Both the position numbers and the translations under genes were made by a program. Under the pieces are notes generated by a model. It ran no database searches and had not been told where the DNA came from. It saw only the letters and a list, made by a program, of their open reading frames with translations. This document shows positions 31,393 to 44,452 of a stretch of DNA of 64,000 nucleotides, piece after piece (positions within the stretch are counted from its first letter, which is position 1; every line of letters starts with the position of its first letter). Source of the stretch: Artemia franciscana (taxonomy: Eukaryota; Arthropoda; Branchiopoda; Anostraca; Artemiidae); NCBI RefSeq assembly GCF_032884065.1, contig NC_088868.1, positions 5,901,626 to 5,965,625 on the forward strand, in the 5' to 3' direction.

Positions 31393-33642
31393 TATATTTC
31401 AGAGATTTAAATGGTAATATATTTATTTTGTTTGTTCATGCACAAAATGTTTAACGGCTTCTTGTCAAACAGTTCGTGCTAACGAACTGTAGTAAGGAGG
31501 GAACCGGCTCAATAGTAAATGAAACTCTAAAAAACGGAATTTTGATCCTAAAATACATCAAAAGAATCGGATTTTATGCTGATTTTAAATATATATAAGT
31601 TTCATCAAATTTACTGTTTGTCATCAAAAGTTACGAGCCTGAGAAAATTTGCCTTATTTTGGAAAATAGTAAGACAAACTCTATGACTAACAGTCATAGA
31701 ACCTTAACGAAAATCACACCATCGCATTCAGCTTATCAGAAACCCTATGGAAAAATTTCGAGCTCTTATATACAAAAATGTGGAATTTCATATTTTTTGT
31801 CTGAAGACAGATTTCGGATGCGTGAATATATATATTTTTTTTCTTTTCCCCAGGGGTCATCGTATCGACCAAGTATTCCTAGAATGTCACAAGAGGGCTC
31901 ATTATAACGGAAATGAAAAGTTCTAATGCACTTTTTAAGTGACCAAAAAAATTGAAGGGCACCTGGGCCCCCTCTCACGCTCATATTTTCCCCAAATTCA
32001 ACGGATCAAAATTTTGAGATAGCCATTTTGTTTTGCATAGTCGAAAGCCATAATAACTATGTCTTTGGGGAAGACTTAATCCCCCACAGTTCCTGGGGGA
32101 GGGGCTACAAGTTACAAACTTTGTCTAGTGTTCACATACAGTAATGGTTATTGGGAAGTGTAGAAACGTTTTCAGGGGGATTTCAAGCTCTTATTTACAA
32201 AAATGTGGAATTTCGTATTTTTTGTCTGAAGACAGATTTCAGATGCGTGAATATGTATTTTTTTTCTTTTCCCCAGGGGTCATCGTATCGACCAAGTAGT
32301 TCTAAAATGTCGCAAGAAGGCTCATTATAACGGAAATGAAAAGTTCTAGTGCACTTTTTAAGTGACCAAAAAATTGAAGGTCACCTAGGCCCCCTCTCAC
32401 GCTCATTTTCCCCCAAATTCGACGGATCAAAATTTTGAGATAGCCATTTTGTTTCGCATAGTCTAAAACCATAATAACTATGTCTTTGGGGAGGACTTAA
32501 TCCCCCACAGTTCCTGGGGGAGAGGCTGCAAGTTACAAACTTTGTCTAGTGTTCACATACAGTAATGGTTATTGGGAAGTGTAGATACATTTTCAGGGGG
32601 ATTTTTATGGTTTGGGGGGTGGGGTTGAGGGGAGGGGGCTATTTGGGAGGATCTTTCCTTCGAGGAATATGTCATGGGAGAAGAAAAATTCAATGAAAAG
32701 GGCGCAGGATTTTCTAGCATTACTATAAAACGAATGAAAAAGCAATGAAAAATAAAAGCATTACTATAAAACAATGAAAAAATAAACATGAAAACGTTTT
32801 TTCAATTGAAAGTAAGGAGTAGCATTAAAAGTTAAAACAAAACAGCAATTATTACGAATATGAGAGGTTCTAAAAATAATTTAGCATAAAGAGCGAGGTA
32901 TTTAGGAGGAGATAAATAGCTCGCTCTTTATGCTAAAGTACTTTTAGTAATTTCAACTATTTATTCTACGGCCTTTCTGAGTTAGGGGTCATTCTTAAGG
33001 AATTGGGACAAAACTTAAGATTTAGTGTAAAGAGCGAGGTATTAACTAGGGGACAAACCCCTCATATACATAATAAAAATATAAGAACACAAAAGTTTGT
33101 TACGTAAGTTAATTTTCAAGTTACGTATATTTTTTAACTAATAAATACGTTCGTTAAAAATTAAAAGTTCTAGTTGCCTTTTTAAGTAACCAAAAAATTG
33201 GAGGGCAACTAGGCCTCCTTCCCCACCCCTTATTTCTCAAAATCGTCTGATCAAAACTAAGAGAAAGCCATTTAGCCAAAAAAAAGAATTAATATGCAAA
33301 TTTTATTTTAATAATTTATGTGCAGAGAGCCAAAATCAAACATGCATTAATTCAAAAACGTTCAGAAATTAAATAAAAATAAACTAGTTTTTTTAATTAA
33401 AAGTAAGGAGCGACATTAAACTTAAAACGAACAGAAATTACTCCGTATATGAAATGGGTTGTCCCCTCCGCAATCCCTAGCTCTTTACGCTAAAGTTTGA
33501 CTCTTTGCCACAATTCTACTTTTTAAAACAATTAAAAACTTTAGCGTATAGAGCGAGGGATTTCATAGAGCTATATTTCAGAGATTTAAATGGTAATATA
33601 TTTATTTTTTCTTCTTCATGCACAAAATATTTAACGGCTTCT
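31393..33642 (+). repeat. Composite dispersed repeat, copy C, with flanking direct repeats
   Basis: The element begins with ACAGTTCGTGCTAACGAACT (31465) and ends in a foldback left arm (33390-33550). Internally a ~420-bp segment is duplicated in tandem (about 31759-32180 and 32187-32600). It is bracketed by near-identical ~70-bp direct repeats, 31393-31462 and 33572-33642 (TATATTTCAGAGATTTAAAT through TTTAACGGCTTCT). Such long flanking repeats are much longer than usual target duplications. Confidence 0.8.
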
Positions 33643-34019
33643 AGTTTCAACAAGGTTCAACCAGTTTCAACACCCATCTATTGGCTTCTAGAAGAACACT
33701 CTTATGAAAAAAAGACTTGTTAAGAGATTTTGCCTCAAAAAGTATAGAAAGGTATGATAACAATGAACTTATACTTAAATTTTTATGTTTCAGCTCTCCC
33801 ACCCCTTAATCAGAGGTGAACTTCCTATAATTTTTTCCTTTTAAAAAATATGTGTATGGGTTCACTTTTTCTGAAGCATTGCTAATCAAATATTAAATTT
33901 TAATATTAAAAAACGGGGTTGAAGGAAGGATTGGCGATCCTTTTTCACGTTTCGTAGCGTCTTGAACCACACAACGTGTAGTAACAAACTTTAAGGAATG
34001 AGCAATTCTTGTTAGTAGA
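33643..34019. other. No gene seen
   Basis: AT-rich sequence between copy C of the composite repeat and the segmental duplication. Confidence 0.4.
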
Positions 34020-34861
34020 AGCCTATAGGCCAAAAACGGAGTTGTAATCGTACTATATGGAACAACAAAATTTTCTCTGAATGCTGGTTCTTAATATGCA
34101 AAATGAACTATTTTAAAATTGCTAATTAAAATCGATTCGCACAATTTTAGAAGTAGGGAGAAACTCTAAAAAAAAAATACAATGCAATACAATATGCAAT
34201 GCAATTTGACTTGTAAGAAAGCTCTGAGGGTTGAGGCGACGGAAGCTCTTTTCATATTGCGGAGAAGATTATTTGATAATTGAAACTTTTTGATAACTAA
34301 TTTTTTAAAAATTATTTGATAACTAATTGATAATTAGAACTTTGCACAATTTTAGAAGTAGGGAGAAACTTTAAGGAAAGAGCAATTATTGTTATTGCCT
34401 AAAGTCCAAAAAATGGAGTTTCAATTGTATTATATGGAACAACAAAATTTTATCGAATGTTGGTTCTTAATATGCAAAATGAATTAATTTTAAAATTGTT
34501 CATTAAAATATATTCACTTATGAAACTTTGCATAGTTTTAAAAGTAGGGAGAAACTCTAAAAAACAAATGATGTCTTAATAGAAATTATGCAATGCAATT
34601 TGAGTTGTAAGAGAGCTTTGAGGTGTGAAGGGGCGTAAGCTCTTTTCATACTGCGGAGAAGATTATTTGATAATTAAACTTTATTTCGAAAAGAAAAAAC
34701 ATTAAACGAGATGTTTTTCTTGAATGATTACTGTGCAAAACCTTTCAAATTGACAAATTTAACTTGTTGAGTTGTTTTTGAGGAGGTCGTATTCCTCCTT
34801 GAATTTAGGGTGAACCTGGATACGCATTTTATTGAGAGTAAGCAGAATCTAAAGAAGAAAA

Positions 34862-35190
34862 ATAAGTTTTTTTCAAATCAAAGCAAAGAACGATATTCAA
34901 ACCTCAAATGAAGAGAAATTATTCCGTATGTGAAGGCACTGCCCCCTTCTCAATCCCTCACTCTTTACGATACAGTTTGACTTTTTGTCAAAATCTTTTA
35001 AGAATGACTGCTCAAACACAAAGGCAGTTTCAGTGGAATAAAGAGCTTTTTTTTAAATCACGAAAAGTCCTTAGTGCAAAGAGCAAGGTGTTGAAAAGAA
35101 AGGAGCCCCTCTCACACAGGGAATATTTTTTGTCCGTTATAAACTCTAATTGTCAGTCCTTACTTTCATTTGAATTTTTTTTTTTTTTAA
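34862..35190. repeat. Divergent foldback family member
   Basis: AAGTTTTTTTCAAATCAAAG, GAGAAATTATTCCGTATGTG and a CACTCTTTACGATACAGTTT block are followed by a return arm (GTGCAAAGAGCAAGGTGTTG, then GTCCTTACTTTCATTTGAA). The same insertion is present in unit II at 40738-41060, so it predates the duplication. Confidence 0.75.
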
Positions 35191-35499
35191 TTTAATATAC
35201 ATCTATATTTATAGATGTCCAGGTTGTGCTCGGTGATGATGCAGGAAATTTTAGGGAATAAAAAGGGAAGAAAAATAGAGAGATTATATTTCAGATATTT
35301 TGGGAGACTTTAAGGGCTAAGTGGGAAATTAAATAGCTTGGTAATAAAGAATTGCTTTTACTAAGGGTGAAAAGACTTTAGAATGATAAGACACTGGGAA
35401 AAGGCTATTGGCTTACCAAATAATAGGCTAGTAAAGGTGTTATCTGGAGAAGCAGAAAAGAAGAAAAAATTCTTGTTTCAGGATAGAAGAGAAAATTCA

Positions 35500-36310
35500 T
35501 GGGCTCCCAAGGGAGATTAATTTTAAACAGCTCTGAGTTACCATGGGTTTTGAATGAAGGGAGGGGGATAGGACTAATCGAAGAAAGCTTAGTAAATTTA
35601 GTAAAGGGTATTGGGAAGACCAGGAGATCCAGAAATGGCAGTGTGAAGTTGCAGCTTCAGTGTTCCTTGGAGTTTACTGCCGGTGGAGGGAGGCTTGGGG
35701 ACATGGTATTTATTTTAAAGTGGGTTTAAATAGTGAAGAAATTAAGTTGTATTTGTCAGGGAGAGGCCTTTTCCTAGCACTTGGAGAAAGGAAGAAGAAC
35801 TTAGGGAGAGAAAGGGTAAAAGATGCTTCTTACTCGTATCCCTCTTGGTCCTAGATTACAGGATTTAAGGAAAGGGTTATTTTTTATTAGTTTTGGTTAA
35901 GTGAGGGTTATTCTAGGTAATGGGATCACAAACTATGGGACAATAAAAGGGATTGTAAAATATGTAAAATTGGGAATGATCCATTGAGAGAAATTTTTGT
36001 AACGAGGGGGGTACTTGAAGTATTTTATTTTCCGTTTTTGTAGCCATGCCTGTTTAGGTTTAAAGTATTTAGTGTCTATCTATCATGTTTTTGACATTCT
36101 GTACAATTATATGAGTTAGTTTTATTGCATTATGTGCTTTACTTTGTTTCTTTTTTGTAAATGTTATTAATCTTCATTGTTATTGTTATGCATCTTGTTT
36201 TGTTACGTGTGTTATTATCATGTACTAATACTTTGTGGCATTTTTCTTTTGCAAGGGTCCAAAAAGGCATTTTTTTTTGCAATAAATATCTAAATATCTA
36301 TGTATCTATA
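35500..36310 (+). pseudogene. LINE C-terminal and 3' region remnant, in unit I
   Basis: A plus-strand frame reads WQCEVAASVFLGVYCRWREA, WGHGIYFKVGLNSEEIKLYL and SGRGLFLALGERKKNLGRER and stops near 35854. The style matches the region after the polymerase domain in LINE proteins. The fuller copy at 42.1-42.4 kb continues into a Cys/His knuckle. The sequence ends with AATAAA and an ATCTAAATATCTATGTATCT tail near 36282-36310, a LINE-like 3' end. The family is not named. Confidence 0.55.
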
Positions 36311-38689
36311 TATTAGTATATATCGAAAAATATGATACATAAAATAATATTTTTTTATTAAGAATAACGTTGGTTATAAATTATTATAATTGCGTCTCAT
36401 GCAATAAGAATTTATTTTAAAAATATGCATACTAGTGAACCATGCTGTTTTTTTTAACATAAATTAAATAATTTAAATTTTTATGCTACAGCAACGCAAT
36501 TCATCATTTTCTTTTTGATCTTAACGTTGTTGTTAGGCGTTCTTTTTTTTTTTACCTGTTTCATGTCCCTTGTTTTTGGCATATTTTGCTGATTTTTTAT
36601 CTACACTCATCCTACCAATGACTGCATTAGCGTATATGTAGATTTTTCTTCAATAAAAATTGGCTTCCCCATTTGCCCCAATTTTAAAGATTTACATGGT
36701 GGTGTAAGTTTTCCCTTGACTAATTCAAAATTATATTTCATTTTTACTACCGTTTGAACTAAAAGTCAGTATAACGCTAGCGACATATCATTTTTTTATG
36801 TGTCAGGTGCCATTAAATACATTAGTAAAAAAGGGGTGACTTTTTGGTGCAATTTATTTATTATATAACTTACGGTCACAACTACGAACTTTCATATAAG
36901 AGATGGTCAAGCGTTTTTACCCAGGCTCCATGCTCAAAGTGTACATAAGCCATTATGGGCATCTGCTTACGAGAAAAGGAATTTTTCTTTTACTTTGGAT
37001 TCGACTTGGACTTAACAGGAATATCTGCGACAGGGATTAACTTTAACCATCCTTAAATTGAAACCGGCACAAATATCACCACCAGGAAAAGGGATCAATG
37101 GAAATCTGTTTTAAACTCCTATACTGAGCCACTGAGCTCAACTACCACAGGTGGGTTTTGAATAAAGAGCAGCTATGCCACACTAATTTTTAGATGCCCG
37201 TTGTTCAAAAATACGGACCAAAATCAAGGGCGTTGAACAATACGGATTTCCTTTTATTTCCGAATGAAAGTTTACAATTATTCCTTAAGAAAGCAGCCTT
37301 AGCTTGAGTCACAGTCAGAAAACAAACAAAAGGTATAGGTTTGCCAAAGACATTTTTAGGCCTAATTCATATTTTCCATTTTCTTGAAATTTTCTAATAA
37401 CAAGCCTCAGTCAATCAACTTACAATTGGAAGTATTTCATTTTGTAACATTATACTTTTCAGAAGAGTTACTGATAAATAATCAGTAAAATTGGTTAGGC
37501 CTCAAACTTATAACTCGACATTTATCCATGAGTTTATACCAGACTGCTTAAAAAACAGTAGAAAGGTTGTAATTATTTTCTTTTGTTTCAAATTGGTCCA
37601 AGAATCATTCTGCATACTATGCCTTTAAAGAAATAGAATAATTTTTGGAAACCCAATTTATTTTTGTGGGAGAAGTTTTTAATACCGCTGACATCTGCAA
37701 GATTTTATCTTCAACAACCCCAAAAAATCGACCAAACTCTTGACAGGATAACAAAAATGAAAAAAAACTCTTGACACACAAAAAAAAATGGCCAGTTACA
37801 AGCCTCATGTTATTCCTGTTGCTATTTTCGAACAAGAGTTTGGGCTGGAAAATATGTTTAAAGGGTAAGGAGTAGGAAGATCTAAGCCTTTGGCTTTCTC
37901 TTTTAACACGCCATCTTGAATATACATTTTGAATTGGCTCAGATTTTGCAAATTATAAAATAGTGAAGTTAAATTGAGAGTCAGCCATATAATTATTCTC
38001 AGAAACAGTTCTGATAACACGTGTCTCTTTAAATGGTGACGTTGAATGGTGGTGACGTTAAATGGTGACGTAGAAGTCGAATGGTGAAATAGAGAGTACG
38101 AAATGTGAGAGGTATCAAACTTGGGCACCCATGATCTTTCTTCTGGGACAAAAAGGAAGCAAAATTCCACCTAACCTTTCATAGATTAATTTTTTTTTTT
38201 TAATAATCTAAGCCTTTGGCCTTAAATCCCTAAAAACTAATTTTTGTACTGTATCTTTAAAAATGTATAATTATTATCAAAAATCCAGTTATATCTTCCG
38301 GGTTGCTAACAGTTTTAAATTTGGCCAGATATAACCTTGAACAAACCCAGGAGAGCTTAAAAGCTTAAACAAAGGTCACTCACAAACTTCATAGTTTTCC
38401 AGTTACTAATCTCATATACAAATGAAGAAAGTTGCAATGGAATATCAAAATATACCTTTAAAAAACCACAACGGCTTTTGAAATAATTTTATCTGTAATT
38501 TCTAGTTGGGTAACAGGTTTTATCTTACATTTAAGTACGTTATTTTGTAAATATATCCACTGTTGCACTATAAGAAGAATTAAACCTAGTTTAGAGAACT
38601 AATGATGAAATATACTGACTGCATTGCAAGGTTAAAAAAAAAGTTTTCTATTTGAATTTCCGTATCTTAGAGAATGGAACCAAAGCCAA

Positions 38690-38860
38690 AAAAAATTATA
38701 ATTGAAAAAAGACGAGGCAAAAACTTGAATGCAAAGATGCAACATTAGAACAAACGAAAGTGTGAGCGATTTAGCGTCATGGCTGACAAGTTTTAGGAGA
38801 AACGTGAGGGTCGGGGGAGCCGGTCCAACCCATGAAATAAAAGAACAAATAAATTCATTT
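38690..38860 (+). pseudogene. Possible gag-like remnant in unit I
   Basis: The frame reads CNIRTNESVSDLASWLTSF then RRNVRVGGAGPTHEIKEQ. The ESVSDLAxxL pattern recalls the gag region of LTR retrotransposons, but the match is short. The parallel stretch in unit II keeps the same frame. It could equally be chance. Confidence 0.3.
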
Positions 38861-38956
38861 TAAGCTGCACCTTAAAATGAACAGAAATAGGCAGAAGTTT
38901 TGATCAACCAAGTAAACGCCGAAAAAACTTTTATCAAAAACACAAGCAAATTTCAA

Positions 38957-39000
38957 AATATTTCGGTTTTGTATCCGGAAACCTTTATCAGTCGTGAAAA
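38957..39000 (-). repeat. PLE-like 3' motif, in unit I
   Basis: On the minus strand, GATAAAGGTTTCCGGATACA and AAACCGAAATATTTTG resemble the short motif in the 3' region of the Penelope-like copies here (GGGCCGAAATATTCAAAT). The same motif occurs at 44630-44675. Evidence is slight. Confidence 0.3.
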
Positions 39001-39261
39001 AAAGTAGAATATATTGATTAAATTACTCTAATCGTTCACACTTATCAAATATATTGACCACAACTAGAAAATAAGAGAACCCCCGGTATTGCCTATTGGA
39101 AAGAACCTTTTACTTTCAATGTATTTTCTCTTCGGACACTTCGTACGGAGTGGGTAGTCTTACAAGCTCGAGAGTTGGCTCATTTGATTAAAAATGTTAA
39201 ACATTCTGTAGCCTTTGGAAGAGTTAAAAGTTACTGGAAGTGACCAGGTACCTTCCCCAGA

Positions 39262-40289
39262 CTTTTGACTAAAAAAAAGTTAAAAAAGACGGAGGGCAGC
39301 TACCCTCCCTTTTTATTGCTCTTTTAGATGCTCCGATTTACACTAATGTGTATCTCAAAATGTCATTTTATTCAACATATTAACAAGGTCTAAAGGCCTT
39401 ATCTCGAGGGATAATATGTCACATAATATCCGCATATGTCACATAATATCCGTAGTCACACATTATATATTTCTATTGTGCCCCTCTGATAGCCTTACTA
39501 CATACACTGTTTTGATTTTGTTTGACACTCCTCTCAAAATTTTCTATAAATTTTCCTTAATACCCTAAGTCTTTTTAAGACTCAGGATCTAACAAGCCCC
39601 CTTTTGCCGATAACCAACCTTATGCATAGACAATTGACAATCTATATAACGCAAGACGCTTGTCCCAAGGGCTCTGGTGAATTTTGTCATCCCAAGAAGC
39701 AGAGTTATTTGATTTTTCGTCTACATCGAGCAAGATGTCTATTCCAAATTCTAATTAGATATCTTTCGAGAGATTTTATCTAAAAAGGGGGACATAAGAG
39801 GGGGACTTGTAACCCTACAGTGATTATTCAACATCCCCCTCAACATGCTCTGAAAGTTTAAACTTAATATCCTCAGGTATTTTTGATATATTGCAAATAC
39901 GCCTTTCTGATCACTTTTGAATACCCCTTCAAAATACTCTTTCAGTTTCAACTTAATGGCCTTAGCTTATCCCTGGATGTTGGTAACATGTTCTTTTTAC
40001 AACAGCATGATATATATTTGATTATATTCGGCATTCCCCTCCAAAGATGTGGGTTATGTTGTCTCTGATAGCAGAGTTATTTGAGTTTTAGGCTAGTTTG
40101 AACTAATTGGCCATTTCAAAATTTTGATGAAACCATTTTTAAGTGAGGACAGCTAAAAAGGGTCCAAGAGGAGGCTGACAGCCATTCTAATATCTTTAAA
40201 CCCCCTAAACCCTCCTCCTCCCTCAAGATGTTCTGGAATTTTCTACTTAATTCAGTCAGCAATTTTTAAGATATTGCAGATCCACATTT
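39262..40289. repeat. Mosaic segment shared with 51.5-53.85 kb
   Basis: Three blocks recur elsewhere. 39262-39400 recurs directly at 53715-53850. 39590-39900 recurs inverted at 53270-53610. 39900-40290 recurs directly at 51545-51930 and inverted at 52640-52995. In the 53-kb version, the second and third blocks are separated by extra sequence, so an internal deletion probably occurred here near 39905 at a CTTTCTGATCAC microhomology. Confidence 0.8.
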
Positions 40290-41559
40290 TAGAAGACTAA
40301 AGGCCAAAAATGGAGTTTTAATCATACTATATGGAACAACAAAATTTTCTCTGAATGCTGGTTCTTAATATGAAAAATGAACTATTTTAAAATTGCTAAT
40401 TAAATTCGATTCTCACATAGAACTTTGCACAATTTTAGAAGTAGGGAGAAACTCTAAAAAAAATACAATGCAATACAATATGCAGTGCAATTTGACTTGT
40501 AAGAAAGCTTTGAGGGTTGAGGCGACGGAAGCTCTTTTCATATTGAGGAGAAGATTATTTGATAATTAAACTTTATTTAAAAAAAAAAAACACTAAATGA
40601 GATCTTTTTCTTGAAATATTATCGTGCAGTAGTTAAAATTTAACTTGGAGATTTTTCTGAGGAGGTGGTATTCCTCCTTGAATTTAGGGTGACCCTGGGT
40701 GCGCATTGTATTGAGAACCAGGAGAATTTAAAGAAGAAAAATACGTTTTTTTTTCAAATTAATGCAAAGAACGATATTAAAACCTCAAATAAAGAGAAAC
40801 TATTCCGTATGTGAAGGCGCTGCCCCCTTCTCAATCCTTCACTCTTTTTGCTATATTTTGACTTTTTATCAAAATCTTCAAGAATGACTGCTCAAACACA
40901 AGGGCCGTTTTAATAAAAAAAAGCTTTTTTTTAAATCACGATAAGTCCTTAGTGCAAAGAACAAGGTGTTGAAAAGAAAGGAGCCCCTCTCACACAGGGA
41001 ATATTTTTTGTCCGTTATAAGCACTAATTGTCATTCCTTACTTTCATTTGAATTTTTTAAATTTAAGAGACATCTATATTTAATATACATCTTATTTAAT
41101 ATACAATTTAATATATTTAATAATTTAAGAAAATTATTTAATTAATAATTATAATAATAACTAATTAATAATTATAATTAATTAATAATTTAATAATTTA
41201 TTTAATAATTTAATTTAAATTTAAGATACATCTATATTTAAAGATGTCTAGGTCGTACTTGGTGATACAGCAGGAAATTTTAGGGAATAAAAAGGGAAGA
41301 AAAATAGAGAGATTGAGATATTTTGGAGACTTTAAGGGCTAAGTGGGAAATTAAATAGCTTGGTAACAAAGAATTGGTTTTACTAAGGATAAAAAGACTT
41401 TAGAATGATAGGACACTGGGAAAAGGCTATTAGCTTACCAAATAATAGGTTAGTAAAGGTGTTATCTGGAGAAGCAGAAAAGAAGAACAGATTCTTGTTT
41501 CAGGATAGAAGAGAAAATTCTTTGGCTCCCAAAAGAGATTAATTTTAAATAGCTCTGAG

Positions 41560-42075
41560 TTACCATGGGTTTCAAATGAAGGGAAGGGGATAGGCTAATC
41601 GAAAAAGCTTAGTAAATTTAGTAAAGGGAGTTGGGAAGACAAGTAGATTCAGAAATGACAGTGTCAAGTTGCAGCTTCAGTGTTCCTTGGAGTTTACTAG
41701 CGGTGGAAGGAGGCTTGGGGACATGGTATTTATTTTAAAGTTGGTTTAAATAGTGAAGAATTTAAGTGGTATTTGTCAGGGAGAGGCATTTTCCTAGCAC
41801 TTGGAGAAAGGAAGAAGAACTTAGGGAGAGTAAGGGTAAAAGATGTTCCTTACTCGTATCCCTCTTGGTCCTAGTTTAGAGGATTTAAGGAAAGGGTTAT
41901 TTTCTATTAGTTTTGGTTAAGTGGGGGTTATTCTCAGTAATGAGATCAAAATATTATGGGACAATAAAAGGGATTGTAAAATATGTAAAATTGGGAATGA
42001 TCCATTGAGAGAAATTTTTGTAACGAGGGGGGGTACTTGAAGTATTTTATTTTCCGTTTTTGTAGCCATGCCTGT
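41560..42075 (+). pseudogene. LINE C-terminal remnant in unit II
   Basis: Homologue of 35520-36065, with additional substitutions and frame changes (GGTGGAAGGAGGCTTGGGGA, GTCAGGGAGAGGCATTTTCC). It is followed directly by another copy of the same piece. Confidence 0.55.
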
Positions 42076-42099
42076 TTAGGTTTAAACAGGTTTTGTTTT

Positions 42100-42395
42100 A
42101 GGTTTTGTTGGAGCGGCGGAAGTAGGCTTGGGGACATGGTATTTATTTTAAAGTGGGTTTAAAAAGTGAAAAAATTAAGGGATATTTGTCAGGGAGAGGT
42201 ATTTTTGTAGCAGTTGAAGAAAGGAAGAAGAACTTACGGAGAGTTAGGGTAATAGATGCTCCTTACTCGTATCTCGGTTGTGGAGATAAGGGTGAGGATC
42301 TACTTCACTTCTTGGGGGCTTGCCTTAGATTGCAGAATTTAAGGAAAGGATTATTTTCTAGTAGTTTTGGTCAAGTGGACGGTTATTCTCAGTAA
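42100..42395 (+). pseudogene. Third LINE C-terminal piece with Cys/His knuckle
   Basis: The frame reads MGLKSEKIKGYLSGRGIFVA, VEERKKNLRRVRVIDAPYSY, LGCGDKGEDLLHFLGACLRL and QNLRKGLFSSSFGQVDGYSQ. The C-x-x-x-x-E-x-LLHFL-x-x-C pattern matches the Cys/His-rich C-terminus of many LINE reverse transcriptases. It is the most complete of the three copies here and explains what the other two are. Confidence 0.6.
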
Positions 42396-44269
42396 TGGAA
42401 TAAAAATATTATGGGATAATTAAAGAGATCCGTTTGAACTAAAAATCAGTATAACACTAGCGAAATATATATATATATATATTTTTTATCTGTCAGGTGC
42501 CATTAAATACATTAGTAAAAAAAGGGTGGCTTTTATCGTGCAATTTATTTATTTATTTCGGTCACAACAAAGAACTTTCATACAAGGGACAGTCAAGCGT
42601 TTTTACCCAGGGTTCATAAGTGTTTTTACCCAGGCTCCATACTCAAAGGGTTCATAAGCCATATGGACCTCTGCTTATGAGAAAAGGAATGCTTTTTGGC
42701 AGTTTACGTTGAATCCTAATTTGACTGAACAGGATTATCTGTGACAGGGATTAACTTTAACCACCCTTAAATTTAAACCGGCACAAATATCACCACCAGG
42801 AATAGGGATCAAAAGAAATCTGTTTTAAACTCCTATACTGAGCCACTGAGCTCAACTACCACAGGTGGGTTTTGAATAAAGAGCAGCTATGCCACACTAA
42901 TGTTTAGGCGCCGGTTCAAAAATACGGGCCAAAATCAAGGGCGCTGAACGATATGGATTTCCTTTTATTCCCTAATGAAAGTTTACAATTATTCCTTAAG
43001 AAGGCTCACCCAGCAAAACTAAACTGAATTATCTTGAATCAGAGTAAGAAAACAAACAAAAGGTACAGGTTTGTCAAAGACATTTTTAAGCCTAATTCAT
43101 ATTTTGTATTTTCATGAAAGCTCCTTGCAAAAAGCCTCAGTCAATGAACTTACCATTGGAACCATTTCATTTTAACATTATACTTTTCAGAAGAATTACT
43201 GATAAATAATCAGTAAAATTGGTTAGTCCTCAAAGTTACAACTCGTATTTATCCATGAGTTTACACCCGACTGCTTAAGAAAAACAGGGGAAAGGGTGTA
43301 ATTATTTGACTTTTGTTTCAAAATTGATCCTAGAATAATTGTCTACTATGCATTTAAAGAAATAGAGTTATTGTCGGAAACCCAATTAATTTTCGAGGGA
43401 GAAGTTGTTAATACCTCTGACTTCTGCAAGATTTTATATTCAACAGTCCCAAAGAATCGACCAAACTGTTGACAGGAAAAAAAAATGAAACAAAGGCCAG
43501 TTACAAACCTCATGTTATTCCTACCATTATTTGTACTGATTGGGCTTGAAAATATGTTGAAGGGTCAGGAGTTGGAAGATGTAAGCCGTTGGTTTTTCTT
43601 TCAATACGCCACCTTGAATATACATTTTTATATTTTGCAATAAAATTTTGCAAATTTTAAAATAGTGAAGTTGAATTGGAAGTCAGCAATGCAATTATTC
43701 TTAGAAATAGTTATGATAACAAGTGTCTTTTTAAATGGTAACGTTATATAGAAAGTAAGAAATGTGAGAGGTATCAAACTTGGGCACCTATGATCTTTCT
43801 ACTGGTAAAAAAGGAAGCAAAATTCCACCTAGCCTTTCATAGATCAATCTTTTTTAATAATCTAAGCCTTTGGCCTTAAATCCCAAAAAATTAAATCGTA
43901 TCTTTAAGAATGTATAATTATTGTCGAAAATCCAATCATAGTTTCCGTGTTGCTAATACTATCAAATTTCACTAGATATAACCTTGAACCAACCCAAGAG
44001 AGCTTAAAAGAGAAAAAGATTAAACAAAGGTCACTCACAAACTTCATAGTTTTCCAGTTACTAATCTGATTTACAAATGATCGAATATCAATATATACCT
44101 TTAAAAAGCCACAGTGGGTTTTGAAATAATTTTATCTGTATTTTCTAGTTGGGTAACAGGTTTTATCTTACATTTAAGTACGTTATTTTGTAAAAGGAAA
44201 TAAAGTTAGTTTAGAGAAGTAATAATAAATATACTGCCTGCATTGTAAGATTAAAAAAAAGTTTTCTAT

Positions 44270-44452
44270 TTGACTTTTTGTATCTTAGAAAATGGAACAG
44301 AAGCCAAAAAAGAATCAGATTTGAAAACAGATGAGGCAAAAACTCGAATGCAAAGATGCAACATTAGAACAAACGAAAGTCTGAGTGATTTAGCGTCATT
44401 GCTGACAAGTTTTAGGAGAGACGTGAGGGTGGGGTGCCGGTCCAACCCATGA
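44270..44452 (+). pseudogene. Possible gag-like remnant in unit II
   Basis: Open frame with DEAKTRMQRCNIRTNESLSD then LASLLTSFRRDVRVGCRSNP. It is the counterpart of 38690-38860 with a few replacements. Same caveat about chance. Confidence 0.3.

Larger units (their letters stand above)
34020..39261 (+). repeat. Segmental duplication unit I
   Basis: Homologous, in the same order and orientation, to 40290-44938. Anchors: TATGGAACAACAAAATTTTC (34058 / 40329), GGGAATAAAAAGGGAAGAAA (35255 / 41284), TGAGCCACTGAGCTCAACTA (37124 / 42839), TTTCGGTTTTGTATCCGGAA (38961 / 44630). This unit additionally holds an internal duplication of about 350 bp (34020-34260 and 34375-34680) and the longer LINE 3' region 36090-36310. 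Divergence and indels are obvious, so the event is not recent. Confidence 0.9.
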
